DNA of 64,000 bases from Tethya wilhelma (GCA_964030475.1 CAXIPT010000001.1:10907593-10971592); one strand, 5' to 3'; shown: positions 31,801 through 40,498, numbered from the stretch's first letter. Translations and numbers: made by a program. Notes: generated by a model from the letters alone, not told the origin.

Positions 31801-33679
31801 CAGGCAGCTGCCAGGAGACAACAATGAGCAGCTACGACGTTTCAGTCGTTCAGTTTCAAAAAAACTCTTCGTCAGGATCTTTACTTGAGACAGTACAGTT
31901 CGCTAATAGCCAATATACAGTTAGAATTTTTGCTAGCTCTGCACAATTTGGCAGATAAAATTAACTGTCTTCTTCCGCATTTAAAATAACTAGCATGTAC
32001 TGATTAGCATTTCATGAGCCAACTGTTGCCCGTAACCTTAAGAAGCCTTTTAGTACCAAGCGTTCTCCAAGTGAAAAACTTACCATGGAAATCTGCAATA
32101 CAACCATGGCTGCATGGTTTACTGACTGTTAATTACGGTAACTGTGGTTTCACACACAAAACTACCAAATGCTACATAAGCCCCATTTACACGAAGGACT
32201 TAATGCGCATTATAATCTGGCTTAAATTAATCAGCATGACATGTAAACGTGCTAAGTCGATTCATGAGCCAGCTTAGCTACCGTATAGCGGGAAATTTTC
32301 GTGGGGGAAAATTTTTGCGAATTTCACGGTTTGGCAGCTTTCCGCAAAAATTTTCCCCCACCAAATTTGTAAGGTATGTGGTCGTCACGCAATGTTGAGA
32401 CTCAATCCACGAAAATTTTCCTCGCAAATTTCTATTCGACGAAAACGCAAAAATTTCCCCCATGAAAATTTCCCGCTATACGGTAATCCACATCCCGGAT
32501 GTAGTTTAAGACTGGTCTGAAGGTGGCTTAAGCTAGCAAGTAAGATACTCAGCTAATAAAATAATGCTACTCGGGTAGCTATCAGCTGTATAAGTTTACA
32601 GAATCATGCTGAAAGTTTAGTACTGTAATTTTTTATCTGAATTGAGGTTCCAATCCAAGAACAAGAAAATGGTGGATTTCTGTCACAAGAAACACTCGAG
32701 GAAGAACAGGAAAGCTATTTCTACACAAAATAAGCCATTTGAACTTATATTTTTCCTAGCCTTGTTTCCAGGCCCCCAAAAAAGAGTGCCTGGTGTCTAC
32801 AGACTGTGCATGTGAATAACTGCAGCGAAAAAATTTTTGATCTACATTCCTACCTGGGTTGGCTACTGCTGCTATTCCACTCTTTTCTTCTGGAAATATA
32901 TCAAGTAAGTGATTGGAAAGAGACAAGTGCTTTGAGAAATATCATCCAGTCAACATCCAGTCAGCACTCTTTTCTTCTGGAAATATATCAAGTAAGTGCT
33001 GGAAAGAGACAAGCGTTCTTTTAGCTGAGGACGATGCTAATTTTTTTTTTCTACTGAGGCTGCTAAAAGAAAATTCCATTCACTAAAATTTCAACACTAA
33101 TTAATGCACACCAATTACGTCGTTAATCTTTTAATCCAGTTGTGTGTTTGCGCAGCAATTTACTAAGCAGTGATGATACAGTGTAAAAACACTCCCAATG
33201 CGTATTCTAAAATGGTTTAGAGTAATGGGGATTAGTGCATGTACTGGGCTATGAAACTCGCACTAAGCACTATACCCAAGGGCCAAAGTATGACATGTAA
33301 CAACTAATTATGCAGATCATAAACATACTATGCCTTATGTGCAACTGCCCTATTGCGTCATTCTTTATTGTTAACAAGCATATTATATGCATACCTGAAC
33401 ATACATCCTTTGACCAGTGTTTATTGGCAGGCTGCTCCCAATACGTCTCACAAGACTGCGAGACACACCATGTGTGTGCTGCAAGTATATAAAAGTAAAT
33501 AACAACATTGAAAACGGCAAATCTGTTCTAAATGGTTAGTACACTGTATATATATGTGGCTTTGTTTCTACATTCCAGAGCCATTGGGGGCATTGGGTGG
33601 CAGAGTGAGGCCAGACCCTAACAGGAGCTGCCCGAATATTAGCAACTTTACTTACCTTCTTTCTACAGTTTGAATCCAT
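10808..33679 (-). CDS. MTFR1-like mitochondrial fission regulator (six proposed exons)
   Basis: Exons on the minus strand: 33,679-33,656 and 31,746-31,711 (both tentative), 31,243-31,000, 27,664-27,483, 26,945-26,773, and 10,970-10,808. All junctions are GT-AG with matching phases, giving about 273 residues; human MTFR1 is about 330. Three landmarks identify the family: a short coiled coil (DALQKISALEAELAKLKAQI), a run of 11 prolines, and the C-terminal block MLNDIGSIQLRSV, followed after a 15.8-kb intron by SPGGTPL and DPASIIAQALRKKF. These match the order and spacing known in MTFR1/MTFR2, which act at mitochondria and promote fission. The acidic exon 31,243-31,000 has no match I recognise. 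The usual N-terminal arginine-rich block was not found, so the 5' end may be wrong. The last exon either reads on to TGA at 10,808 or splices at 10,842 to an unseen exon. An assembly N at 26,665 lies in the large intron. Confidence 0.75.
11163..11330. mobile_element. foldback MITE
   Basis: The arms are GCTGTTAGAGTGTGTAAAAA (from about 11,185) and its near-perfect complement ending at about 11,300, separated by about 50 bp. Weaker pairing extends outward. No ORF. Confidence 0.7.
11582..12460 (+). repeat. R1 family copy containing a MULE-like MITE
   Basis: The R1 start TTCCAAATAACGC is cut and resumes at 12,194 as AAATAACGCACACTTT. Removing 11,597-12,193 plus one 9-bp repeat restores a normal R1 5' end. 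Confidence 0.85.
11597..12193. mobile_element. MULE-like MITE, TIR TAGTCTCGT, 9-bp TSD AAATAACGC
   Basis: The 597-bp element has termini TAGTCTCGTGCCCAGAC and GTCTGGGGACGAGACTA. A perfect 9-bp duplication, AAATAACGC, lies at 11,588-11,596 and 12,194-12,202. Inner inverted blocks include GGTACGCTACGTCCAA and GCTGAGTCAGCAT. An inverted copy of 601 bp lies at 39,803-40,403. No transposase ORF. A 9-bp duplication is characteristic of the Mutator superfamily. Confidence 0.9.
12745..13050 (+). repeat. direct repeat, copy 1 (also 14,490-14,760)
   Basis: About 300 bp that recurs at 14,490-14,760. Both contain GTGGGCGGAGCTTAAA-like and TACCAAACT motifs in the same order. The pair brackets the exon-like segment and the 27-bp array. 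Confidence 0.75.
13240..13446 (+). CDS. exon-like segment, basic (KKRK-rich) peptide, unrecognised
   Basis: An acceptor (TTTCAACAG) precedes the segment and a good donor (AAAAGG|GTAAGT) follows. An ATG at 13,254 opens a frame with an acidic start (EEEYTQDDTDTEEQ) and repeated basic clusters (KKRKK, KKRK) that look like nuclear localisation signals. I do not recognise a family. It lies on the strand opposite the MTFR1-like gene, inside its large intron and between two direct repeats, so it probably belongs to a mobile element. The 27-bp array downstream could encode the next part of the protein. Confidence 0.35.
13640..14140. repeat. 27-bp minisatellite, about 18 units
   Basis: Consensus unit: CCCCTCCAGTTCCTC followed by GTCGAGACCTGG. 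Because 27 is a multiple of three, several frames stay open: a PPVPRRDLA-type frame and a Ser/Pro-rich frame on plus, and an EELEGPSLD-type frame on minus. I cannot tell whether any is translated. Confidence 0.85.
14150..14890. repeat. large inverted repeat
   Basis: About 14,150-14,340 (from TAGCATGTGGCTAGGCTAC) is mirrored at about 14,640-14,890 (GTAGCCTAGCCACATGCTA). It overlaps the second 300-bp direct repeat. The end motif TACTTACCCAGTCAGTAATC recurs near 15,330. It looks like a composite of foldback elements. Confidence 0.7.
15563..15970 (-). pseudogene. hAT transposase (ZNF862-like), C-terminal part
   Basis: An open frame of about 135 residues with the hAT C-terminal dimerisation signature: WWKLFNA, LIELLFCLPMSNGRVEQIFS, RRTCLSENHLDDLVRI, then GPPLSQWD. 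The stop follows an acidic tail (DLDDWDTFLQ). The upstream continuation of the same protein lies at 17,668-18,520; the two are separated by an inserted element flanked by GGAC. This piece is undamaged, but the gene as a whole is dead. Confidence 0.85.
15971..17667. mobile_element. 1.7-kb element, TIR CAGTGGTSCCGCCAGG, 4-bp TSD GGAC
   Basis: The left end CAGTGGTGCCGCCAGG and the complement of the right end CAGTGGTCCCCGCCAGG are inverted repeats. GGAC lies at 15,967-15,970 and 17,668-17,671. Excision would rejoin the hAT codons NLV and QND in frame, which proves the insertion. The TIR pattern resembles the 1,314-2,328 element (CAGTCGTTTCGCCAGCG), also with a 4-bp duplication. It carries a nested element at 16,274-16,879. 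No transposase was recognised. Confidence 0.85.
16274..16879. mobile_element. TTGGGGCGAGCC-ended element, copy 1
   Basis: The ends are TTGGGGCGAGCCTGAGCGA and the complement of the related right end. A 620-bp copy lies at 36,864-37,483. Both contain tandem-like CAGCCTGACAGTACTGCCAC segments. It is nested in the 1.7-kb element. No clear target duplication. Confidence 0.75.
17668..18520 (-). pseudogene. hAT transposase (ZNF862-like), middle part
   Basis: Translated leftward this gives RACGTWFVSHKVTAIHRFLD, FGAYLAHLTTLVEDP, WRDAKMILGCAMF, then after a stop and frame change TVKKVC and HGWEKTE, ending FQEEWEDMIDYAKRYLNLV. The order and motifs are those of ZNF862-like hAT proteins. A stop near 18,140 and frameshifts disable it. 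The frame resumes at 15,970 across the inserted element. Confidence 0.8.
19327..20331. mobile_element. MULE-like element, TIR GCTAATTTTTATCTGACG, 9-bp TSD CTACCGTAC
   Basis: The 1,005-bp element has inverted ends GCTAATTTTTATCTGACGCA and GCTAATTATTATCTGACGCA (complement). A perfect 9-bp duplication, CTACCGTAC, lies at 19,318-19,326 and 20,332-20,340. The target is the CAGTACTACCGTAC end of an R1 relic (19,240-19,326). The TIR differs from the TAGTCTCG family, so this is a second MULE-like family. No transposase frame was recognised. Confidence 0.85.
20355..21402 (-). pseudogene. hAT transposase (ZNF862-like), N-terminal part
   Basis: It begins at ATG 21,397 with a serine-rich leader, then VQKWIDDNEKA, a degenerate BED-finger region (KCTRFADKLLGMWNFNPALI), HLLKKSESKNIPEYAPIAKA, and DLGSGYKND. 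Below 20,800 the frame breaks, but ADGSTDAGTIEDDLF and VSFGCDGTD are readable. These contain the conserved catalytic-region acidic residues of hAT transposases. Several stops and frameshifts mark it as dead. It links to 18,520 across later insertions. Confidence 0.8.
21404..21708 (+). repeat. tRNA-derived SINE
   Basis: The head of about 87 bp has an A-box-like TAGCATAGCGCAATG, a perfect B-box GGTTCGAGTCC (21,469-21,479) and a TGCCA end like a tRNA 3' end. A central domain contains CCTTCGGAGGGGATGTAAAG and CCGTCGGTCCCGGG. The 3' end is an A-rich tail (TAAAAAATAAAAAAAAA). The architecture is that of a tRNA-type SINE with a conserved central domain. It sits immediately upstream of the hAT start codon. 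Confidence 0.85.
22691..23930 (+). pseudogene. P-element-type (THAP9-like) transposase relic
   Basis: Readable blocks in order on plus: EWKKFVVLLFDEKELRENLV, TGVII, LHFPYAHFAT, GFKVIALTADGVSQNRKF (catalytic-region Asp), WQHLRTLYEA, KDFLGYLKEWEDSVNTR, SEHFP with QDPLENYFGQQ in another frame, LQACISSARSFRVQENIAM, then PARGNSSRRKCL. This is the order in P-element/THAP9 transposases. The blocks lie in all three frames with stops, and no THAP finger was found upstream, so it is a dead, 5'-truncated copy. Confidence 0.8.
24242..25041 (-). pseudogene. unrecognised protein fragments, probably transposon-derived, split by a hairpin MITE
   Basis: A 109-residue frame at 25,041-24,712 (alanine/threonine-rich middle, then GGKIFDCFCQEIISTIQKHW) is followed by a second coding patch at about 24,543-24,242. 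The latter reads LSDEENALRYASGFVACKLL, then GDKATQFIECFSNL once the inserted 82-bp hairpin is skipped. ALRYASGFVA-type motifs occur in proteins carried by invertebrate DNA transposons, which is why I suspect a mobile origin. No family can be named. Confidence 0.4.
24344..24425. mobile_element. 82-bp hairpin MITE, 9-bp TSD GTCTCCATC
   Basis: A near-perfect palindrome with arms of about 36 bp, starting TAGCCTCGTTCCCAGGCTCC and ending in its complement around a 7-base loop. A perfect 9-bp duplication, GTCTCCATC, lies at 24,335-24,343 and 24,426-24,434. The ends match the MULE-like TAG(T/C)CTCG family, so this is an extreme miniature form. Confidence 0.9.
25130..25585 (-). pseudogene. Tc1/mariner transposase, C-terminal half
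   Basis: Leftward translation gives FRGSVYCQLIGNANKEKRLA, DKFDNIIWTDECTVQLENHQ (first catalytic Asp in WTDE), HPTKAHVWTGISKKGTTAIC, and HRFMQDNNPKYT (second catalytic Asp). It stops shortly after and lacks the final DDE glutamate region. There are stops at 25,49x and 25,20x. The N-terminal half is adjacent but on the opposite strand. Confidence 0.85.
25561..25775 (+). pseudogene. Tc1/mariner transposase, N-terminal half, inverted
   Basis: Plus-strand reading gives VQRVAKFLKVYRKSRSIGDQ, PGLGRPSKIT (the GRPS signature between the helix-turn-helix motifs), then after a frameshift KKDDETTAHQLHKMLTEKG and HIPVYSS. This is the Tc1 DNA-binding region. It runs head-to-head with the catalytic half, overlapping it at 25,561-25,585, so an internal inversion split the element. 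Confidence 0.85.
26665..26665. other. assembly gap (N) next to a poly-C run
   Basis: A single N beside about 12 Cs, inside the large MTFR1-like intron. The true length is unknown. Confidence 0.95.
27800..28525 (-). repeat. R1 family copy (inverted) with inserted MITE
   Basis: Reverse-oriented R1: the CAGTACTACCGTAC end lies near 27,810 and the start (complement of TTCCAAATAACGC) near 28,520. It is interrupted by the MITE at 28,249-28,471. It lies in the MTFR1-like intron between 27,664 and 31,000. Confidence 0.8.
28249..28471. mobile_element. MITE, TIR ATCTGGTTTGAGAATGC
   Basis: A 223-bp element with inverted ends ATCTGGTTTGAGAATGC and GCATTCTCAAACCAGAT, inserted in an R1 copy. No ORF of note. 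Confidence 0.8.
28775..29015. mobile_element. R13 MITE, long TIR with GTGAGCAAACAAGATAGGAA
   Basis: The two arms (about 28,785-28,845 and 28,955-29,010) are inverted copies containing CCAAATCGTAAAAAAGTGAG. Related single arms occur at 8,700 and at 55,900, next to the BRIX1 assembly gap. Confidence 0.75.
29020..30970. other. MTFR1-like intron, no gene recognised
   Basis: A small inverted pair at about 29,925-30,000 (CAGGCCTTCTGCGTGCT and TAGCACACAGAAAGCCTG) is a probable MITE. A poly-G run lies near 30,890. A reversed GGGGCGAGCC motif lies near 29,401. No supportable exon on plus. Confidence 0.5.
32279..32485. mobile_element. palindromic MITE, TIR TACCGTATAGCGGGAAATTT
   Basis: A 207-bp element with ends TACCGTATAGCGGG and CCCGCTATACGGTA and inner repeats of GAAAATTTTCCCCC. 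Other copies lie at 63,445-63,654 and, more diverged, at 56,825-57,039. All three lie in gene introns or flanks. Confidence 0.85.
32878..33012 (+). repeat. ~48-bp direct repeat, two units
   Basis: ACTCTTTTCTTCTGGAAATA begins both units (32,878 and about 32,966). The units share AAGTAAGTG and GGAAAGAGACAAG and are separated by about 40 bp. Function unknown. Confidence 0.8.
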
Positions 33680-33840
33680 TGTGGAGTAACTTGGCCCTGG
33701 GTGGACAGAAGCGAGTCTCTTTGTTATACCATAGACTATATCATCTATGGTTATACTATAAATCAACGCACACTTTCACAGTGGGCCCTTCTCGCCTCCT
33801 TATTTTTTTTTTTTTCTAAATTTATTTATTTTTTTTTTTT

Positions 33841-35926
33841 GAGGAGGGAGGGGCCTGGAGACGAAAGTTCCTGTTAGGTAGTGGTCGAATGTATGCCATG
33901 CATTGCCATGGCGCCACCCGTCGGTCGTGTCTACACTAGTGTATGATGTACAACACACATGCACAGGGTTTAGAACAGTGTGGAGCACTCTCAGGCTTGC
34001 CTTATAGTCGAATCATGTGAAGCACAGTGACAGATGTAGGATTCTTGAAAGGAGGTTTCTAACAATAGTGCGCGCAAAGCGCGCGCAAAATTTTGGGGTA
34101 GCCACGCCCACTTTTGCTAAAACACGCCCATTTACGTATCATAGCCCCACCCATTTTCCACTTGCATGAACTTTGCACTTTACCACGAGCGTTGATCGCG
34201 CTTGGGAGCTGACTAGCTAGCTGTTTTGTGCAAGTATATAAGCTTTCTAACTCGTATTTCTTGTTCTAAATTCTCTCTCAAGGCTCTCAAAGTAAGTATT
34301 TTCTACTTATAAGAGTCTATAAATTAGCTTTTTATTGTTTCTTATAAAGAAATTGTATGCTGGCCTAGCCAAAAGGGGGCACGGTTTCCACGGAACTACG
34401 GAAACCCCTCTGGATCCGCCACTGAAGCATCAAAAAAATTTACTCCTTTAATTATGCTGCTATACTACATGATTGGCAAGTAAGAAACTTTTGTTTATAT
34501 GCTTGCTTTTGTGTGTGCATGTGTTTGTGTTCGTGTATGTGCATGTGTGTGTGTATGTACTAATAATTAAAACATTCTCATATACAGCTTGCTAATGCTT
34601 GTCTATGTACTATGAAGAAACATTTACTGGAACCGAACCATACTGAAAACAGTACTTGTATGTAACACAAAAGACAACTACCATGTCGACTCGGAGGTTT
34701 ATGTATTCATTTTTTTCCTATTATTATGACTTGACTACAATTTGTTTCTGGTTGCTAACTCATTATATCACACTTGCACCCTTGATTTTTATCATCATAC
34801 TCAAATTTCTCGTTTCTGTATTAAATTTTTTATAGTTTCAAAATGTTCTTTGGCATGTGGGTACTTTCAGATTCAGTACATTTTTCTTCTGATACCTTCC
34901 TTTTATGATACTGCTTGTGCTATTGCTATCATGATACTGGTCTGTAAAACTTTTCTGATACAGTTAGTATTATGATACTGATCTGTAAAACCTTTCTGAA
35001 TCGTGATCAGACTGACCACTGCCCCACAGTACAGTCGTTTTGCCAGCGTGCAGCATTACGTCATTTTTGTAGGTAAATCGAGCTAAGTAGTGTCAAGTAG
35101 TGTCACAAAAGCATTCCTTACGCTATTTATAGAGCAGAGAAAGCCAGGGAAACTACATTGAACGTTACAGGTACTATTTTTCAACACGTAGAGTCAAAAC
35201 CCATACTATGTGCACTATATTTTTTTGCATGCCTGTTGAACTTTTTGTGAGTCACCCTAGCCTATGCCATGCATCTGCTTATGAAAACTGGGAGCCTATT
35301 AATGTTTGTCTGAAAAAATTTCTCCACCAAATCTTTGTATCTATGTATGGATTATTGTAAGAAAAATGCTCATTAATTATTGATTCATGTAAGCAAATCT
35401 GTGATGTTTTCTTCGCTGAAAACAGCTTCACCAAGATTAATATAAATTTCTTTATATGCAGGACTATTATGTTCAATTTTGCAACTCTGTATTGATATTT
35501 TGTAGATCAATTGTTTATTGCACCATGATTGCACTGCTGTTTTATGAATAACAGTAATAAATAATAATTCAACAAGTTTTGTAACGACCCTTACCTATTT
35601 CAGTACATTGTGATACGGAAATTTTAAACCGTTTATTGCATGGCTCCTTTCCATGGGAACAAGTCAAGACTGCAAAAAAAGATTCTACAGTACATCTATT
35701 TTTAGTACAAGAGAAACTGTGTCAACAGCTTGGTCAGAAAATTTTTCTCCACGGGTTTTGTTGCTGTAGGTAGGTTGTCATTGAGGCTTCCTAAATCACT
35801 AGAATTCAAGTCTAGTTTATATAAACCTTGAAGATGAGTAACTAAAGGGCACTAGTTTCAGCACAAACTACGTTTGTATCCGCAGATGAATCATGGAGGC
35901 AAAAATTTTGGCTAGAATATCTAATT
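33841..35926. repeat. ~2.1-kb block, copy 1 (copy 2 at 37,720-39,741)
   Basis: It starts GAGGAGGGAGGGGCCTGGAG after a poly-T/A run and ends GCTAGAATATCTAATT. It contains a hAT-like MITE (about 34,028-34,424), a GT-rich tract and a copy of the 1,015-bp element type. Copy 2 matches nearly throughout with small indels and begins 25 bp after the N at 37,695. Duplicated alleles placed in tandem is the simplest reading. Confidence 0.85.
34028..34424. mobile_element. hAT-like MITE (CAGTG ends)
   Basis: The left end is CAGTGACAGATGTAGGATTC and the right end is GGATCCGCCACTG, complement CAGTGGCGGATCC, a typical hAT terminus. AAGCA flanks both sides, shorter than the usual 8-bp duplication. The same element is present in the second block (about 37,894-38,304), so the insertion predates the duplication. 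Confidence 0.65.
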
Positions 35927-36322
35927 GGGGCGAGCCGGAGCGAGCCCCACACTAGTGTAGTCAACGGCAAAATTTTCTATATATTGTACAAGGAGTGGGG
36001 CTCGCTTCGCTCGCCCACTCCTTGTTTGTGTATGTTTATAGGATCAGTTACTATAACTCAAACAATAGTAAGATAAAATTGATTAGCAAAGCTATTGTGT
36101 ATATAATATTCTTCTATGGTCAGTTGGCTTAGAACAACCTTTGCAGTTGAAGCAACACACAACAATCACATCAATACTAACTGGCATAAGCAATTGAATG
36201 CTGCATGTGTACATGCACTGCTTAGTGCTACTTTGCTTTGGCCAGCTCAGCAATTTACCTCACTACGTGACGTCACAAACGACCCTTTTCCGACTTCCGC
36301 CATTTTTGTAATCAGCTGGCAA
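35927..36322. other. GGGGCGAGCC-type terminus and unassigned sequence
   Basis: Immediately after the block a GGGGCGAGCCGGAGCGAGCC motif starts, with a mirrored GGGGCTCGCTTCGCTCGCCC at about 35,997. This probable insertion is absent from the equivalent point at 39,742. The rest has no recognisable gene. Confidence 0.45.
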
Positions 36323-36323
36323 N
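36323..36323. other. assembly gap (N)
   Basis: A single N; contig junction of unknown length. Confidence 0.95.
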
Positions 36324-36863
36324 TGTAATGGTCCTGCTAGGGCCTGCTCAAGTTAGGGCAATACAATATATGAATATCATTAAATGACGCAAAACCATTG
36401 CCATGACGTTATATGTTTGTAGTTGCAAGCTAGCCAAGCGCGTAGACTGTAGAGCGCAGACTGCAGGCTTCCTCCAGAATCCTCCTTTGACCTTTCATGC
36501 TTTCACTCACGGAAATTTTAGGAGACGACTCTGACTGCTCATTGAGCTGCTCATCTTCATGAATAAGCTGCATGAGACTGATGATGTCTGTACCAGACGT
36601 GGATCACTCTGCACTGACTCAGATTCAGACTGATGATTAGCCTGGTAAGTATAAATTTGCAACTTGACTCAGTAGTTCAGAGTCACTCACATACACAACA
36701 ATGATTGTTTAACTAAGCCTAAGATATAAACTGTCAGCCACATTATGCCACATGCATACAGAGTCATTGAATTGGCTGTAGATACATGTCAGGCTTATAG
36801 TATGTGTGTCAACAGTCTCAAGAGGTGGTCAACAGTCATACCATACTATGGTATGTACTATAG

Positions 36864-37483
36864 TTGGGGCGAGCCTGAGCGAGCCCCATTGGAACGGTGA
36901 AACATTGAGGCAACTGTAACGGCGTTGACCAAACCGGAAATAGCATGCTCAAATTATGCGAAAAGTTAAAAGAAAAATTAAACATCCTGGCCTCAGATTT
37001 ATTTACGGTATTTCTATTTACACGCGCGCACGCAAAATCGAAGAACATTGAAAGAGCTAGACGTGCACAGATCGACTCTGAAAAGTCCTACAAACATATG
37101 CTTCAAGTTAGTTGTTGCTTTAGTCTAACAGTACTGGCAGTCTACCACTCACAGTCAGCTCAGCCTGACAGTACTTCCACTCATGTCGTCAGCTAAGCAT
37201 GACAGTACTGCCACTCCGTCAGCATGGTCAGTCTCACCAGCCTGACAGTACTGAATGCTACTCACAGTCAGCTAAGCCTAGCTTGTTTCTTCACTCCTTC
37301 CCAGTCAAATGGGCAGCCAGCCTGCATGCTTGTGGTCTTGAGTTGTACTTTATATGACATAATTTATAGGCTAGAATCATTTCAATTTTGCCCATAACAA
37401 GAGTAGATATAATCATGCTCTTATTTTATACTTTGTACTAGCATAGTCCTGTGAATGAAGATCCTTCGCTCAGGCTCGCCCAA
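36864..37483. mobile_element. TTGGGGCGAGCC-ended element, copy 2
   Basis: A 620-bp near-identical copy of 16,274-16,879, with ends TTGGGGCGAGCCTGAGCGA and the complement of TTGGGCGAGCCTGAGCGA. No transposase. Confidence 0.8.
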
Positions 37484-37694
37484 CGATGTTTTCCATCTGA
37501 CTAGTACTAATATTGGTAATCTGGACCAAAATTTGATTGTCCAATTTTTAGGCCTTGACTCTTGATCGCACAATTTTGGAAGGCTTGATCGTAAAGAATT
37601 TGACCCGTGAAATCAGCTATAACATGCTAGCTGTAGCTAGTGCCCATTTACTGTTGATCCTGGTTGTGGGTGTTAATACAGCAGTATCGTGACC

Positions 37695-37695
37695 N
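37695..37695. other. assembly gap (N) before poly-T
   Basis: A single N directly before a T run that also begins the duplicated 2.1-kb block. Confidence 0.95.
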
Positions 37696-37719
37696 TAAAT
37701 TTTTTTTTTTTTTTTTTTT

Positions 37720-39741
37720 GAGGAGGGAGGGGCCTGGAGACGAAAGTTCCTGTTAGGTAGTGGTCGAATGTATGCCATGGCGCCACCCGTCGGTCGTGTC
37801 TACACTAGTGTATGATGTACAACACACACGCACAGGGTTTAGAACAGTGTGGAGCACTCTCAGGCTTGCTTTATAGTCGAATCATGTGAAGCACAGTGAC
37901 TGATGTAGGATTCTTGAAAGGAGGTTTCTAACACCACATGCAATAGTGCGCGCGAAGCGCGCGCAAAATTTTTGGGTAGCCACGCCCACTTTTGCTAAAA
38001 CACGCCCATTTACGTATCACAGCCCCACCCATTTTCCACTTGCATGAACTTTGCACTTTACCACGAGCGTTGATCGCGCTTGGGAGCTGACTAGCTAGCT
38101 GTTTTGTGCAAGTATATTATAAGCTTTCTAACTCGTATTTCTTGTTCTAAATTCTCTCTCAAGGCTCTCAAAGTAAGTATTTTCTACTTATAAGAGTCTA
38201 TAAATTAGCTTTTTATTGTTTCTTATAAAGAAATTGTATGCTGGCCTAGCCATGCGCCAAAAGGGGGCACGGTTTCCACGGAAACTACGGAAACCCCTCT
38301 GGATCCGCCACTGAAGCACTCTGCATCAAAAAAATTTACTCCTTTAATTATGCTGCTATACTACATGATTGGCAAGTAAGAAACTTTTGTTTATATGCTT
38401 GCTTTTGTGTGTGCATGTGTTTGTGTTCGTGTATGTGCATGTGTGAGTGCATGTGTGTGTGTATGTACTAATAATTAAAACATTCTCATATACAGCTTGC
38501 TAATTATGCTTGTCTATGTACTATGAAGAAACATTTACTGGAACCGAACCATACTGAAAACAGTACTTGTATGTAACACAAAAGACAACTACCATGTCGA
38601 CTCGGAGGTTTATGTATTCATTTTTTTCCTATTATTATGACTTGACTACAATTTGTTTCTGGTTGCTAACTCATTATATCACACTTGCACCCTTAATTTT
38701 ATCATCATACTCAAATTTCTTGTTTCTGTATTAAATTTTTTAGAGTTTCAAAATGTTCTTTGGCATGTGGGTACTTTCAGATTCAGTACATTTTTCTTCT
38801 GATACCTTCCTTTTATGATACTGCTTGTGCTATTGCTATCATGATACTGGTCTGTAAAGCTTTTCTGATACAGTTAGTATTATGATACTGATCTGTAAAA
38901 CCTTTCTGAATCGTGATCAGACTGACCACTGCCCCACAGTACAGTACAGTCGTACAGATCGTTTTGCCAGCGTTAAATTCGCGCAATTTTATTTGCAGCA
39001 TTACGTCATTTTTGTAGGTAAATCGAGCTAAAAATTTAATGGCAACTGTCAAGTAGTGTCACAAAAGCATTCCTTACGCTATTTCTAGAGCAGAGAAAGC
39101 CAGGGAAACTACATTGAACGTTACAGGTACTATTTTTCAACACGTAGAGTGATAGAAAACCCATACTATGTGCACTATATTTTTTTGCATGCCTGTTGAA
39201 CTTTTTGTGAGTCACCCTAGCCTAAGACTGTGATGTTTTCTTCGCTGAAAACAGCTTCACCAAGATTAATATAAATTTCTTTATATGCAGCACTATTATG
39301 TTCAATTTTGCAACTCTGTATTGATATTTTGTAGATCAATTGTTTATTGCACCATGATTGCACTGCTGTTTTATGAATAACTTTTATTCAACAAGTTTTG
39401 TAACGACCATTACCTATTTCAGTACATTGTGATACGGAAATTTTAAACCGTTTATTGCATGGCTCCTTTCCATGGGAACAAGTCAAGACTGCAAAAAAAG
39501 ATTCTACAGTACATCTATTTTTAGTACAAGAGAAACTGTGTCAACAGCTTGGTCAGAAAATTTTTCTCCACGGGTTTTGTTGCTGTAGGTAGGTTGTCAT
39601 AATTTGAGGCTTCCTAAATCACTAGAATTCATTATATAAACCTTGAAGATGAGTAACTAAAGGGCACTAGTTTCAGCACAAACTACGTTTGTATCCGCAG
39701 ATGAATCATGGAGGCAAAAATTTTGGCTAGAATATCTAATT
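37720..39741. repeat. ~2.1-kb block, copy 2
   Basis: A second copy of 33,841-35,926 in the same orientation. It differs by indels of a few to tens of bases, including extra GT-repeat units and missing or extra segments in the CAGTCG-type element. Unlike copy 1, the element continues intact past CTAATT into 39,800. Confidence 0.85.
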
Positions 39742-39802
39742 AGCTAACTGAGTTGGTGCCATTTTTTTACTTCCCGTGCAAATAAATTTGTATGGGGACC
39801 AT

Positions 39803-40403
39803 TAGTCTCGTCCCCAGACTCCACCCATTCTCCAAGGAGAAAGAGAGTCTGGTACGCTACGTCCAATTTCTTGGTTCTGCTGAGTCAGCATCAGACAGAT
39901 ATATCATGTGACCGTGCATGGCTTTGTACTACGCGCATCACGTGGTAATCCCTGAGTGTATTTTCAGTATTTTGTCATGAAAAGTTAGAAGATCTGCATA
40001 CTTAGCTGCCATCTCATAGTCCTTTTGTTCGTGACAAATGCCACTAGTGTGTCTGAGCTACACAATTATGGCACGGACAATCCAGAGAACTGAAAATTAT
40101 ACAAAACGACCTTGAATCAGAAATCAGTGCTGGCACTAAGCTGCAGAAGGAAATTCACACCACAAGCGTGAAGTTAGTAAGCAAAAATCTTTGAATAAAA
40201 CTGGACTAAAGTCTTGCTAGAAACTGTATGACAATCACGCGCACTTCTATTGAACATCATGTGACACCTTGAATTCTGCAATCTGATTGGCTTGCACGTT
40301 TTCATGAATGCTGACTCAGCAAGAACCAAGAATTTGGACGTAGCGTACCAGACCCCTTTTTCCTCGCGCGCTTGTGCGAGGGTGGGGTCTGGGCACGAGA
40401 CTA
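39803..40403 (-). mobile_element. MULE-like MITE, TIR TAGTCTCGT (601 bp)
   Basis: Inverted copy of the 11,597-12,193 element with the same termini. The flanks GGGGACCAT and ATTCAGAGG are not a 9-bp duplication, and the related empty site at about 44,785-44,800 shows only an AT overlap. This copy may have moved or lost flank. Confidence 0.8.
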
Positions 40404-40419
40404 ATTCAGAGGTACAGAT

Positions 40420-40498
40420 TAGTCTCGTGCCCAGCCTCAGCCTCTCCAGCTCCGATCCTGCCCACGCACGTGGGCAGGAGAGGCTGGGCACGAGACTA
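40420..40498. mobile_element. 79-bp hairpin MITE
   Basis: Ends TAGTCTCGTGCCCAGCCTC and its complement surround a palindromic core around CCCACGCACGTGGG. The inverted allelic copy at about 44,290-44,351 has altered outer bases. The flanks resemble each other only loosely. Confidence 0.75.
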
